The notes under the pieces were generated by a model. It saw only the letters and a program-made list of their open reading frames with translations, was not told the origin of the DNA and did no database searches. Shown here in pieces: positions 1 to 7,100 of a stretch of DNA of 12,290 nt. The position numbers were made by a program, and so were the translations under genes. This stretch comes from CAZDXJ01 sp964509475. Its GTDB lineage: Bacteria > Pseudomonadota > Gammaproteobacteria > Methylococcales > Methylomonadaceae. Position 1 is the stretch's first letter. Each line of letters starts with the position of its first letter. Location: positions 1 through 12,290 of the forward strand of contig CAZDXJ010000070.1 of the NCBI GenBank assembly GCA_964509475.1, in the 5' to 3' direction.

Positions 1-522
1 CATACCATCACGGGAAATATCGGTATAAATAATGGCTTCAACGCCATCGGCGGCAAACTGTTGGGCCAGATCAATCACATCATGATGGGAAAGTTTCGAC
101 CAGCCATCAATAGCGACCTTGCCGTCTTTCGCATCCAGACCAATAATGATATGGTTTGGAAATTCAACGGCAACCTCGCTGACAAAATGTGGTTCACTGA
201 CCGCTTTGGTGCCAATAATTACATATTGAACACCGGCATTGAGATAACCCTGGATGGTGTCTTCATCACGAATACCACCGCCAATCTGTATCGGTACGTC
301 GGGATAGGTTTCGACAATTTCATGGATGATATCGGCATTTTTAGGATTTCCGGCAAAAGCGCCATCCAGATCGACCAGATGAATACGCTTGGCGCCCGCT
401 TCCACCCAGCGGCCCGCGACAGCCACCGGATCATCTGAAAACACGGTATCATCCTCCATGCGTCCCTGACGCAGACGCACACATTTTCCATCTTTCAAAT
501 CAATAGCAGGTATTAACAACAT
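1..522 (-). CDS. hisA: HisA, phosphoribosylformimino-5-aminoimidazole carboxamide ribotide isomerase (partial, C-terminus off the left edge)
   Basis: The first 174 residues of a (beta/alpha)8-barrel isomerase of histidine biosynthesis, which converts ProFAR to PRFAR in the cytoplasm. The start reads MLLIPAIDLKDGKCVRLRQG, with the expected catalytic Asp8. The second catalytic Asp is Asp130 in IIIGLDAKDG. Phosphate-binding glycines are seen in QIGGGIRDEDT (residues 79-89). The family is about 245 residues long, so roughly 70 residues lie outside the window. The ATG at 522 is the natural start because the protein begins at the usual first beta strand. It lies 40 bases downstream of hisH on the same strand, the order expected of a his operon in which HisH supplies ammonia to the next enzyme, HisF. 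No truncation or frameshift is seen within the visible part. Confidence 0.96.
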   Translation of the reverse strand, partial: MLLIPAIDLKDGKCVRLRQGRMEDDTVFSDDPVAVAGRWVEAGAKRIHLVDLDGAFAGNPKNADIIHEIVETYPDVPIQIGGGIRDEDTIQGYLNAGVQYVIIGTKAVSEPHFVSEVAVEFPNHIIIGLDAKDGKVAIDGWSKLSHHDVIDLAQQFAADGVEAIIYTDISRDGM

Positions 523-562
523 AGGGTTATCTCATCGTTTTTAATTATTATGCTTAAATCAA

Positions 563-1198
563 TTACACGTTTCCGTCCCAATTCATAAAGTTGCTGAGCA
601 ATTGCAAACCAACGGTCTGGCTTTTTTCGGGATGGAACTGGACGGCAAAGATATTTTTTTGCATCAATGCGCAAGCAAAAGCCTTCGGATATTCACTGAT
701 CGCGGCGATTGTGTCGGAATGATCCGGTTGCGCGTAATAACTGTGTACAAAATAAAAGCGGCTGTCTTGCGCAATGTTATGCCACAAGGGATGCGGCGCT
801 TGTTGATGCACCTGGTTCCAGCCCATATGCGGAATTTTCAATGCCGCATTTTGGGGATCGAAGGCAAAACGGCGGACATGGCCGGAAATCAATCCCAGAC
901 AGGGCGTTTTGTCATTTTCCTCGCTGTCAGTGAGTAAGGCCTGCATACCCAGGCAAATCCCCAAAAAGGGTTTGTTTTTGGCAACTTCCTGAATCACTTC
1001 CTGCAAGCCATTGGCCTGCAAAGCCTGTATGCAGTCACGAATCGCGCCAACACCCGGAAAAACAATGCGATCAGCTTGCCGGATTTGTCCGGCATCAGAA
1101 GTGACTTGAATGGTTTGTTCAGGACAGGCATGCTGCAAGGCTTTGGCTATTGAATGCAGATTGCCCATGCCATAATCGATGACGGCAACGGATGACAT
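563..1198 (-). CDS. hisH: HisH, glutamine amidotransferase subunit of imidazole glycerol phosphate synthase
   Basis: A class I glutamine amidotransferase of 211 residues, normal for HisH. It hydrolyses glutamine and passes ammonia to HisF, which makes imidazole glycerol phosphate and AICAR. The catalytic triad is visible: Cys82 in FLGICLGMQ, and His189 and Glu191 in VQFHPEKS. The oxyanion-strand region FPGVGA (residues 47-52) and the N-terminal VIDYGMGNLHS are typical. The start ATG at 1198 gives the canonical N-terminus. It is followed by hisA after 40 bases, so the two are probably cotranscribed. hisB, often upstream of hisH, is not in the 340 bases upstream, so hisH may head this transcript. 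Confidence 0.96.
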   Translation of the reverse strand: MSSVAVIDYGMGNLHSIAKALQHACPEQTIQVTSDAGQIRQADRIVFPGVGAIRDCIQALQANGLQEVIQEVAKNKPFLGICLGMQALLTDSEENDKTPCLGLISGHVRRFAFDPQNAALKIPHMGWNQVHQQAPHPLWHNIAQDSRFYFVHSYYAQPDHSDTIAAISEYPKAFACALMQKNIFAVQFHPEKSQTVGLQLLSNFMNWDGNV

Positions 1199-1538
1199 GT
1201 GGAATAAGGTAATTAGTGGTGGTTCAACAAACGGAAAGGTGGCATGTTCGCATTAATGATGGATGCATTTGGAAATATATAAGTGACAAGTTATCATTTT
1301 ACAATCATTTGCTAACAGCAATAGTTACGAATGGCTAAAAACCCGGCTTTCGATGCTTGTAGAATGATAAACATTATTTTTTATAAATACAATGCAAACA
1401 GGCCACAACTTTAGCCATTAAACTTTTGATAACGCCAAAAAATCCACTCGCCATCCGGTAAATCTTGATTATACTTCACGCGATTCCGGCAAATGTTTCA
1501 TTCCGAGGGTTGCTTCATTTTTGTAGGGCAAGGGCAGC
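1199..1538. other. 340-base gap between hisH and gmk with no convincing gene
   Basis: This AT-rich stretch holds the hisH leader and the region downstream of gmk. In many gammaproteobacteria rpoZ follows gmk, but no omega-subunit sequence is found here. I see no clear intrinsic terminator. A minus-strand open frame at 1411-1497 (28 codons, no start codon) has a protein-like composition but cannot be assigned. Confidence 0.6.
1276..1304 (-). promoter_or_regulatory. Candidate sigma70 promoter for hisH-hisA
   Basis: On the minus strand a -35-like TTGTAA (1299-1304) and a -10-like TATATA (1276-1281) are separated by 17 bases, about 78 bases upstream of the hisH start. Each hexamer matches four of six consensus bases. 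This is the best pair I see in the gap upstream of hisH, but the region is AT-rich, so chance matches are likely. Confidence 0.3.
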
Positions 1539-2156
1539 TTATGCTTGCACAAGTTTGTTTAGCAAGCTGTTGAGTTGTTGCTTTTGGCGCTGTTTTTTCA
1601 GGCGGCTGGCGATAATGATGCTTTCCAGTTGGCGTAAGGCCAGCTCAAAGTGGTCATTGACCAGTAAATAATCGTATTCATCAAAATGCTGCATTTCCGT
1701 CATGGCATCACGCATACGCCGATTTATCGTCTCTTCACTGTCCTGACCGCGCTGCCGTAAACGTTGTTCCAGTATGGCCGTTGAAGGCGGCAATATAAAA
1801 ATAGAGCAGCTTTCCGGAAAATTCTTCCGGACTTGTTGGGCACCTTGCCAATCAATTTCCAATATGACATCGTTGCCTTGTGCCAAATTATCGGTAACGG
1901 TTTGGCGGGCGGTTCCATAATAATTATCAAAAACCTGGGCGTGTTCCAGGAATGCCTTTTCGGCCAGCATACTCTGGAATACTTCCTGAGTGACAAAAAA
2001 ATAATCTTTTGCATGCTCTTCGCCCGGGCGCTGGTATCGCGTCGTATGGGATACCGAAACGACCAGCCTGTCCAGGTTCCTTGTCAATTGTTTTACCAGG
2101 CTGGTTTTTCCAGCTCCGGATGGCGCCGAAATGATAAAAAGTTGAGCGCTGTTCAT
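1539..2156 (-). CDS. gmk: Guanylate kinase
   Basis: A cytoplasmic nucleotide kinase of 205 residues that converts GMP (and dGMP) to GDP with ATP. The P-loop is APSGAGKTSL (residues 11-20). The GMP-binding segment SVSHTTRYQRPGE (residues 34-46) and the DYFFV motif just after it are typical. The sequence EIDWQGAQQVR matches the conserved acidic GMP/Mg region, and INRRMRDA matches the arginine-containing lid region. Its ATG is one base after the yicC stop, so the pair is almost certainly one transcript and translationally coupled. Length and motifs are complete. Confidence 0.97.
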   Translation of the reverse strand: MNSAQLFIISAPSGAGKTSLVKQLTRNLDRLVVSVSHTTRYQRPGEEHAKDYFFVTQEVFQSMLAEKAFLEHAQVFDNYYGTARQTVTDNLAQGNDVILEIDWQGAQQVRKNFPESCSIFILPPSTAILEQRLRQRGQDSEETINRRMRDAMTEMQHFDEYDYLLVNDHFELALRQLESIIIASRLKKQRQKQQLNSLLNKLVQA

Positions 2157-2157
2157 A

Positions 2158-3024
2158 TTATTCGATATTTTGTATTTGCTCGCGCATTTGTTCTATCAGA
2201 ACTTTCATTTCGATGGCAATCCGGGTCATTTCCTTATCCGCTGATTTCGAACCCAGGGTGTTGGCTTCCCGGTTCATTTCCTGCATTAAAAAATCCAGTT
2301 TGCGTCCTACCGGTTCATCTTGCTGCAAAATTTTCGATACTTCTTCGATGTGTGTATCCAGGCGATCCAGTTCTTCTTCTATATCCAGCTTTTGCGCTAA
2401 TATGACCAGTTCCTGCCCCAGACGGTCGTGATCCGGTTCGGCAATCAATTCTGTGATCCGGCTGTTCAGTTTGTTGCGCAATAAGTGTAATACTTCAGGC
2501 ATACGTTGCCTGGCGGTAACAATCAGTTGCCGCATTTTGCCGCAACGCGTTTCGATGATTTGACTTAACTGTTTACCTTCCCGGCTGCGGACTTCGATTA
2601 TTTGGGTCAGAGCTTGTGCAACCAGTCGGTGGATTTCGTTACCAAGTTGTTGCCTGTTCAGTTCCGCTTCTTGTTGTATTCCCGGGAAAGCTAAAATATC
2701 GATTGCCGAATAGGGGCGCGGTGCTTTGATGTGCCGGTCAATGTAGTGGAGTGATTCAAGCAAAGCGTGTAAGGCTTGCTCATCAATAATAATTTGTTTC
2801 GCATCGACGCTTTGTTTTTTCAGGCTGAGAATGCACTCAATTTTGCCACGTTTCAATTGCGCCGCGATCAGTGTACGAAGATTCGCTTCGACAAATCGGA
2901 GCTGTTCGGGTATTTTGAGAAAGATATCACTATAACGGTGGTTTACCGAGCGTATTTCGCAGTTTATAGTATATATTCCACAAGCGGCTTCACAGCTGGC
3001 AAATGCTGTCATGCTTTTAATCAT
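2158..3024 (-). CDS. yicC: YicC-family endoribonuclease
   Basis: A 288-residue protein matching the YicC family along its whole length. The N-terminal MIKSMTAFASCE, the SVNHRYSDIFLKIPE block (residues 27-41) and the C-terminal block VGRKLDFLMQEMNREANTLG are hallmarks of the YicC N-terminal domain and DUF1732. Family members have been described as endoribonucleases acting in RNA turnover; that function is from family knowledge, not visible here. Start choice: ATG at 3024 with AGG six bases upstream. It lies directly upstream of gmk, a conserved pairing. The divergent kinase gene starts only 43 bases away, so promoters for both directions must be compact or extend into coding sequence. Confidence 0.93.
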   Translation of the reverse strand: MIKSMTAFASCEAACGIYTINCEIRSVNHRYSDIFLKIPEQLRFVEANLRTLIAAQLKRGKIECILSLKKQSVDAKQIIIDEQALHALLESLHYIDRHIKAPRPYSAIDILAFPGIQQEAELNRQQLGNEIHRLVAQALTQIIEVRSREGKQLSQIIETRCGKMRQLIVTARQRMPEVLHLLRNKLNSRITELIAEPDHDRLGQELVILAQKLDIEEELDRLDTHIEEVSKILQQDEPVGRKLDFLMQEMNREANTLGSKSADKEMTRIAIEMKVLIEQMREQIQNIE

Positions 3025-3067
3025 TTATAACCTGATTTTAGTAAAAATAGAACTCAATTAATGCGGT

Positions 3068-3973
3068 ATGGCTGAATATTACGATCCAAAAACGTATCCT
3101 AAAAAATGGAATTATCTCCAATCGGGCACCATTATAGATCAGTATATGGTGGAGCGTGAATTGGTGCATGGTGGATTCAGCTCTGTTTATCTGGCCAGAC
3201 AACTGAATGATCAAACCCAGGTGGCGATCAAAGAGTACTTGCCCAGAAAATTGGCGCATCGTACCTGGAACAATGTCATTGTGCCAAACAGTGAAGATAT
3301 GAAAGTCGCTTTTTTACGGGGTCAGGCCTTGTTCTTTGGGGAAGCCAAAATATTGACCAAACTCAAACACCCTAATATTATTGATGTAATCAATTTCTTT
3401 AAAGCCAATCAAACCGCTTATATTGTGATGCCTTATTATTATGGTATCACGCTAGATAAAATCCAGAAACGTAAATTATTGCCGATAACCGAACCGTTTT
3501 TACAGGCTGTCTTTGATAAGATTTTGAATGCCCTGGAAATGATACACCGTCACGGCTTGGTACATTTGGATATCAAGCCCGGCAACATCCTGATTTGTCC
3601 CGGAAATAATCCCTTATTATTGGATTTTGGCGCGATACAGCCTTATCCAGTGCATAAAAACCGCATGAAAATTAAAGTGTTGACCAAGGGGTTTTCACCG
3701 ATAGAGCAACACACTCATCAAGGTCGTATCGGTCCCTGGACGGATATTTACGCAATAGGAGCCAGTATTCGCTATTGCCTGGAGGGTAAAGTACCGGTTT
3801 CATCGCCGGAAAGACAGGAAAACGATCCGTTGATTCCGGCCAGCAAAGCCTTTAAAAGAAAATATTCGGCCTTTTTGCTTGAAGCGGTTGATTGGGCCAT
3901 GCAGATCGATCAAAACAAGCGCCCGCAAAGTATTGCTGAATTTAAACAAGCCCTGGCCGGTAACAAATCTTAA
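3068..3973 (+). CDS. Hanks-type (eukaryotic-like) serine/threonine protein kinase, soluble
   Basis: A 301-residue protein kinase that is nearly all catalytic domain, with no membrane segment or extracellular sensor. Visible subdomains are the glycine-rich loop LVHGGFSSVYLA (32-43), the ATP-positioning Lys55 in VAIKEYLP, Glu92 in the C-helix, the catalytic loop HLDIKPGNIL (166-175; Asp168, Lys170, Asn173), DFGAIQ (186-191), GFSPIEQ in place of APE (208-214), and DIYAIGA (226-232). The catalytic loop is HLD, not HRD; the missing Arg suggests activation that does not depend on activation-loop phosphorylation. All residues needed for catalysis are present, so it is probably active. No strong ribosome binding site is seen before the ATG at 3068. 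Its substrate is unknown. It sits between yicC and rph, where related genomes, as I recall, carry a kinase with a PP2C phosphatase; no phosphatase is present here. Confidence 0.92.
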   Translation: MAEYYDPKTYPKKWNYLQSGTIIDQYMVERELVHGGFSSVYLARQLNDQTQVAIKEYLPRKLAHRTWNNVIVPNSEDMKVAFLRGQALFFGEAKILTKLKHPNIIDVINFFKANQTAYIVMPYYYGITLDKIQKRKLLPITEPFLQAVFDKILNALEMIHRHGLVHLDIKPGNILICPGNNPLLLDFGAIQPYPVHKNRMKIKVLTKGFSPIEQHTHQGRIGPWTDIYAIGASIRYCLEGKVPVSSPERQENDPLIPASKAFKRKYSAFLLEAVDWAMQIDQNKRPQSIAEFKQALAGNKS

Positions 3974-4186
3974 CCTGGCCTTGTTGTCAATAGGTTATAA
4001 CTTATTGATAAATAGCAAATAACTTTAGTGGTGCTGGCAATATGAAACGTGGTATGCATTTTTAATGCATGCCAATCAGTAGCTTGTAGCCGCATGGCGC
4101 TACTATGACAAAGCTGGGTTAAATACCCAATCAATATCCGGATTCGGGTATACTGTCCAGTTTTCTAATTGTCGAGAAGATGTATC
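3974..4186 (+). promoter_or_regulatory. Intergenic leader of rph with several inverted repeats and a -10-like box
   Basis: This gap holds four short inverted repeats in a row: an AT-rich 22-base near-palindrome at 3987-4008 with one G.T pair, a 10-bp stem with a TTT loop at 4051-4073 (one G.U), a 5-bp stem at 4086-4103, and TGGGT/ACCCA at 4115-4129. A TATACT box at 4149-4154 is a good -10 candidate for rph, but I see no matching -35. None of the hairpins is followed by a T run, so they are not standard terminators. A ribosome binding site, GAGAAG at 4174-4179, precedes the rph ATG. Confidence 0.4.
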
Positions 4187-4909
4187 ATGAGACCCAGCGG
4201 ACGAAAACCGGATCAACTCAGAGAAATTAAGTTTACCAGCGGTTATACCAAACATGCGGAAGGCTCGGTGTTGGTGGAATTTGGTGAAACCCGCGTACTT
4301 TGCAATGCGAGTGTGGAAAACCGGGTACCGCGTTTTTTGAAGGGCAAGGGCGAGGGCTGGATTACTGCCGAATACGGTATGCTGCCTCGTTCCACCCATG
4401 AACGTATGGGCCGGGAAGCCAGCCGGGGTAAACAAGGTGGCCGAACCTTGGAAATACAACGATTGATCGGCCGGTCATTGCGGGCTGCAGCCGATCTTAA
4501 AGCTTTGGGGGAACGTACGATTACAATCGATTGTGATGTGATTCAAGCCGATGGCGGCACCCGAACGGCCTCCATTACGGGCGGTTTTGTCGCTCTGTCG
4601 TTGGCGGTTGACAAACTGCTTGCACAGAGGGAAATCAAAAAAAATCCTTTACATGGACAGGTGGCTTCGGTATCGGTTGGTATTTATCAGGGGGTTCCTG
4701 TATTGGATCTCGATTATGCCGAAGACAGTAATGCCGAAACCGATATGAACGTTGTCATGAATGATGCCGGCGCTTTTATTGAAATTCAGGGCACGGCTGA
4801 AGGCCATGCTTTCAGAAAAGACGAATTGTTTGCCATGCTGGATTTATCCTCATTGGGAATTGGTCAATTATTGGAAAAACAAAGACAGGTTTTAGCCGAC
4901 GCGATATGA
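4187..4909 (+). CDS. rph: Ribonuclease PH
   Basis: A phosphorolytic 3'-to-5' exoribonuclease of 240 residues that trims tRNA 3' ends and forms a hexameric ring. The start is set at the ATG giving MRPSGRKPDQ, the canonical N-terminus, with GAGAAG seven bases upstream. An in-frame TTG at 4169 would add six residues and is unlikely. Conserved blocks include YTKHAEGSVLVEFG, GWITAEYGMLPRST, KQGGRTLEIQRLIGR with the phosphate-binding Arg86, GGTRTASITG, and EDSNAETDMN with catalytic Asp180 and Asp186. The length matches E. coli RNase PH. The stop overlaps the rdgB start as ATGA, so the two are translationally coupled. Confidence 0.97.
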   Translation: MRPSGRKPDQLREIKFTSGYTKHAEGSVLVEFGETRVLCNASVENRVPRFLKGKGEGWITAEYGMLPRSTHERMGREASRGKQGGRTLEIQRLIGRSLRAAADLKALGERTITIDCDVIQADGGTRTASITGGFVALSLAVDKLLAQREIKKNPLHGQVASVSVGIYQGVPVLDLDYAEDSNAETDMNVVMNDAGAFIEIQGTAEGHAFRKDELFAMLDLSSLGIGQLLEKQRQVLADAI

Positions 4910-5529
4910 CATTTCCGGCATCACAACAAATTGTTCTGGCCAGCTCAAACCCGGGAAAAATAAGGGAAATTCAAACTCTTTTGCACGCTTGGTCTATCGT
5001 TCCACAAGCCCGCTTAAATGTACCGGATATTGAAGAAACGGGCGCCAGTTTCATTGAAAATGCGCTTATTAAAGCCAGACATGCGGCACGTTGCAGCGGC
5101 TTGCCGGCAATTGCCGATGATTCGGGTTTGGTGGTTGACGCCTTGCGGGGCGCTCCCGGTATTTTTTCCGCCCGTTACGCGGGGCAGGACAGCAATGATC
5201 GGGCGAATTTACAAAAACTGCTTAAGGACATGTCCGGCGTTCCCGGGCCGCTGCGTACCGCCCGTTTTGTTTGTGTCATGGTGTTTTTGCAACATCCGCA
5301 TGATCCCCGGCCGTTGGTTGGCGAAGGTGTTTGGGAAGGCTGGATTGCTGAAGAAGCTGCTGGAGAAAACGGTTTTGGTTACGATCCGGTTTTCTGGCTT
5401 CCAGAACAAGGCTGCACATCGGCCCAGCTCTCAGCAAACAAAAAAAATAGTCTCAGCCACCGTGGCAAGGCATTGCACCAGTTAAGCGGATTGTTGAAAA
5501 AGCGGCTTTGGGGTTATGCAGCATTGTGA
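4906..5529 (+). CDS. rdgB: RdgB/HAM1-family non-canonical purine NTP pyrophosphatase (dITP/XTP)
   Basis: A 207-residue house-cleaning enzyme that hydrolyses dITP, ITP and XTP to monophosphates and so keeps deaminated purines out of DNA and RNA. Visible motifs are the phosphate-binding LASSNPGKIREI (11-22), ETGASFIENALIKARHAA (44-61), the catalytic ADDSGL (70-75), ENGFGYDPVFW (about 154-164) and SHRGKA near the C-terminus, which contacts the base. It begins inside the rph stop (ATGA). The usual downstream partner hemW is absent; instead ribA converges on it after a 175-base gap that contains an apparent gene remnant. Confidence 0.96.
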   Translation: MTFPASQQIVLASSNPGKIREIQTLLHAWSIVPQARLNVPDIEETGASFIENALIKARHAARCSGLPAIADDSGLVVDALRGAPGIFSARYAGQDSNDRANLQKLLKDMSGVPGPLRTARFVCVMVFLQHPHDPRPLVGEGVWEGWIAEEAAGENGFGYDPVFWLPEQGCTSAQLSANKKNSLSHRGKALHQLSGLLKKRLWGYAAL

Positions 5530-5702
5530 TCGAGTTGTTTGTAATTGTTGTCAGCCGCAATATCGATCCGCTGCGGTGGCCTGTGTTTTCCATTATCCAA
5601 ATCCACGCGGGTAATAGCGCATTCAAACGATAAACTTAACGATGCAGCCCTGCCGGTTGGCGCAGCTTATTGGGTCAAAATTGGTGGAAATGCTGCTGGC
5701 AT
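5514..5702 (-). pseudogene. Possible remnant of a YbgC-like acyl-CoA thioesterase
   Basis: On the minus strand, an ATG at 5702 two bases after the ribA stop opens a frame that meets a TAA after 11 codons (5667-5669). It then stays open for 50 codons to a TAA at 5514-5516, inside the 3' end of rdgB. The second part contains GRAASLSFECAITRVDLDNG followed by KHRPPQRI. To my eye this joins two pieces of a 4HBT/YbgC thioesterase: the GRASLSFE strand and the final (A)CVDLDNGKPRxIP strand, with the middle missing. This recognition rests on short motifs and is tentative. Alternatively it is a chance open frame in non-coding DNA. Confidence 0.3.
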
Positions 5703-5704
5703 GA

Positions 5705-6313
5705 TTATTCTTCTTTGGGTACGCTCAGTATGTGACTCAGTTTTTCTGCTTTGGTCTTTAAGTAATCCAGGTTGTCATTGTGATAAGCCGTTTCAATCGG
5801 GATACGATCGTTGACCTGGATGCCCAGTTTTTTCAATGCGTCTATTTTTTTTGGGTTGTTGGTGATTAAATTGATGGATTCGACCGCCAGGTTATTTAAA
5901 ATGGCTGCGGCAATAGAATATTCCCGCTCGTCCGGCAAATGTCCCAGGTGAATATTGGCGTCTACGGTATCCATGCCTTCATCTTGCAGGTTATAAGCCT
6001 TGAGTTTATTCAGCAAACCGATGCCGCGGCCTTCCTGGCGCAAATAGAGCAGGATGCCAAAACCTGCCCGGGCAATGAGTTGCAAAGCCATATCCAGCTG
6101 CTCGCCACAATCGCATCGTCGTGAACCGAGTACATCGCCGGTAAAACATTCGGAATGAATCCGCACCGGTACATTGCGTTTTCCGGTTACTGAACCTTTG
6201 ACAAACGCGATATGCTCCTTGTCGTCTACCGAATTATTGTAGTAATGCAAAATAAATTCGCCATATCCAGTCGGTATGCGGGTTTGTACCAAATCGTTAA
6301 CTTCAGGTATCAC
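5705..6313 (-). CDS. ribA: GTP cyclohydrolase II
   Basis: The first enzyme of riboflavin synthesis. It opens GTP to 2,5-diamino-6-ribosylamino-pyrimidinone phosphate with release of formate and pyrophosphate. Zinc ligands are Cys56, Cys67 and Cys69 in HSECFTGDVLGSRRCDCG. The GTP-binding LRQEGRGIGLLNKLKAY and LITNNPKK blocks are intact. It is a stand-alone RibA of about 202 residues, like the E. coli enzyme (196), and is not fused to RibB. I prefer the GTG at 6313 because AAGGA lies seven bases upstream; a TTG at 6316 is only four bases from it. No FMN riboswitch is seen upstream. It converges with rdgB. Confidence 0.95.
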   Translation of the reverse strand: MIPEVNDLVQTRIPTGYGEFILHYYNNSVDDKEHIAFVKGSVTGKRNVPVRIHSECFTGDVLGSRRCDCGEQLDMALQLIARAGFGILLYLRQEGRGIGLLNKLKAYNLQDEGMDTVDANIHLGHLPDEREYSIAAAILNNLAVESINLITNNPKKIDALKKLGIQVNDRIPIETAYHNDNLDYLKTKAEKLSHILSVPKEE

Positions 6314-6442
6314 CAAAAATTCCTTTATTTTCTTAAATTATGATTCATAAACTGTCCGGCCCGATAATGCAGGTGCAATACCCCTGTATTTGATAAAGCA
6401 TGGATATTTTATAAATCTGCGGGTGGAGCCGTTGTGATGGTG

Positions 6443-6473
6443 TTTATCGCTTGATTTTATCGTAAATTGTCAA
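6443..6473 (-). promoter_or_regulatory. Candidate promoter for ribA
   Basis: A perfect -35 hexamer TTGACA lies on the minus strand at 6468-6473, just past the stop of the upstream gene. The best -10 is GATAAA (6443-6448) with a long 19-base spacer, so the promoter would be weak or the -10 assignment wrong. It leaves an untranslated leader of about 120 bases before ribA. Confidence 0.25.
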
Positions 6474-6484
6474 TGGTCATCTGG

Positions 6485-6946
6485 CTATTGCAGTAGCGGG
6501 ATAATTTCAGCGAGTTTGACTTCAGCCAATGCTTCCAGTTTGTTTTCAATCTGATAGTAGCGTGCGACTTTTTTACCGGGCAATACCGCCTTGAATTTTT
6601 CCAGATAGGCGTTTTTGATATCGAGCCGTCCTTGCTTGATCTGCAACACTTGTTCCAGAAGTTCCAGGGCTTTTGCATCACTCATCTCGTCATAGTTCTC
6701 GGCAAAATCGACGATGACCCGGCCAAGCGCCTCGTTGTTGAAGCGGCGGGCATTTTGGTATTGTTCGTAAACGGGTAAAAATGCCTGTTTTTCGTTTTCG
6801 GTCAATTGCAGGTTTTGCAAAATAACCATTCTTTTTTGTTGCCGCGCTATTGCACGGGCTTCTTTCAGTTCTTCGGCGCCTTCAGCAAAAACCGAGGCTG
6901 TGACAAGATTGAACAGGAGAGGTAAAAGAAAAACCATTTTTTTCAT
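6485..6946 (-). CDS. Secreted helical protein of the LTxxQ/Spy-like type, function unknown
   Basis: A 153-residue protein with a signal peptide: MKKMVFLLPLLFNLVTASVF then A^EG, with likely cleavage after Ala21. The mature part is predicted all alpha-helical and highly charged. It contains LQLTENEKQAFLPVYEQY (46-63), a motif like the LTxxQ repeats of Spy/CpxP-type periplasmic chaperones, and ends with LPGKKVARYYQIENKLEA and a terminal IIPLLQ. This pattern is common in conserved secreted proteins of proteobacteria, which are sometimes misannotated as regulators. The start is placed at ATG 6946 because it gives a proper signal peptide; a longer reading would put 24 extra residues before it. Divergent from the META lipoprotein. 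Role inferred only as periplasmic. Confidence 0.8.
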   Translation of the reverse strand: MKKMVFLLPLLFNLVTASVFAEGAEELKEARAIARQQKRMVILQNLQLTENEKQAFLPVYEQYQNARRFNNEALGRVIVDFAENYDEMSDAKALELLEQVLQIKQGRLDIKNAYLEKFKAVLPGKKVARYYQIENKLEALAEVKLAEIIPLLQ

Positions 6947-7003
6947 GTCTTTGTTTTCCGTATGATAGGAGCTGATTCGGATATATCGTACCCGGATAGG
7001 TTC

Positions 7004-7031
7004 AATATAAAAACACACGTTATAATGCCAA
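7004..7031 (-). promoter_or_regulatory. Candidate promoter for the secreted LTxxQ-like gene
   Basis: Minus-strand TTGGCA (7026-7031) and TATATT (7004-7009) are separated by 16 bases and lie about 60 bases upstream of the start at 6946. Both boxes match five of six consensus bases. The spacer contains the opposite-strand TATAAT at 7021-7026. Confidence 0.45.
7021..7026 (+). promoter_or_regulatory. Consensus -10 box for the META lipoprotein gene
   Basis: A perfect TATAAT on the plus strand lies 74 bases upstream of the GTG start at 7101. No good -35 is seen at the right distance. It overlaps the spacer of the divergent promoter, so the two directions probably compete for RNA polymerase. Confidence 0.35.
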
Positions 7032-7100
7032 GTATATCATGCTGTTCCTTATTGGATGATGGCGTGTGCCCCGGAAAATTTTAGCGAAGGTGTACGAGCT

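Noticed and set aside
1411..1497. Minus-strand frame with a protein-like tail (DLPDGEWIFWRYQKFNG) downstream of gmk.
   Set aside because: It is only 28 codons after a stop, lacks a start codon and a recognisable family. It could be a gene relic, but nothing supports this beyond composition.
4169..4186. TTG at 4169 as the rph start.
   Set aside because: It would add MSRRCI before the canonical MRPSGR N-terminus, and the GAGAAG ribosome binding site is placed for the ATG at 4187.
5545..5814. Plus-strand open frame of 89 codons after rdgB.
   Set aside because: It overlaps the 3' end of ribA on the other strand, has no ribosome binding site and no recognisable domain; it is a shadow frame.
6317..6484. 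FMN riboswitch in the ribA leader.
   Set aside because: The conserved FMN element blocks (AGGG...CGGGGC-type) are absent and no multi-helix junction is evident.
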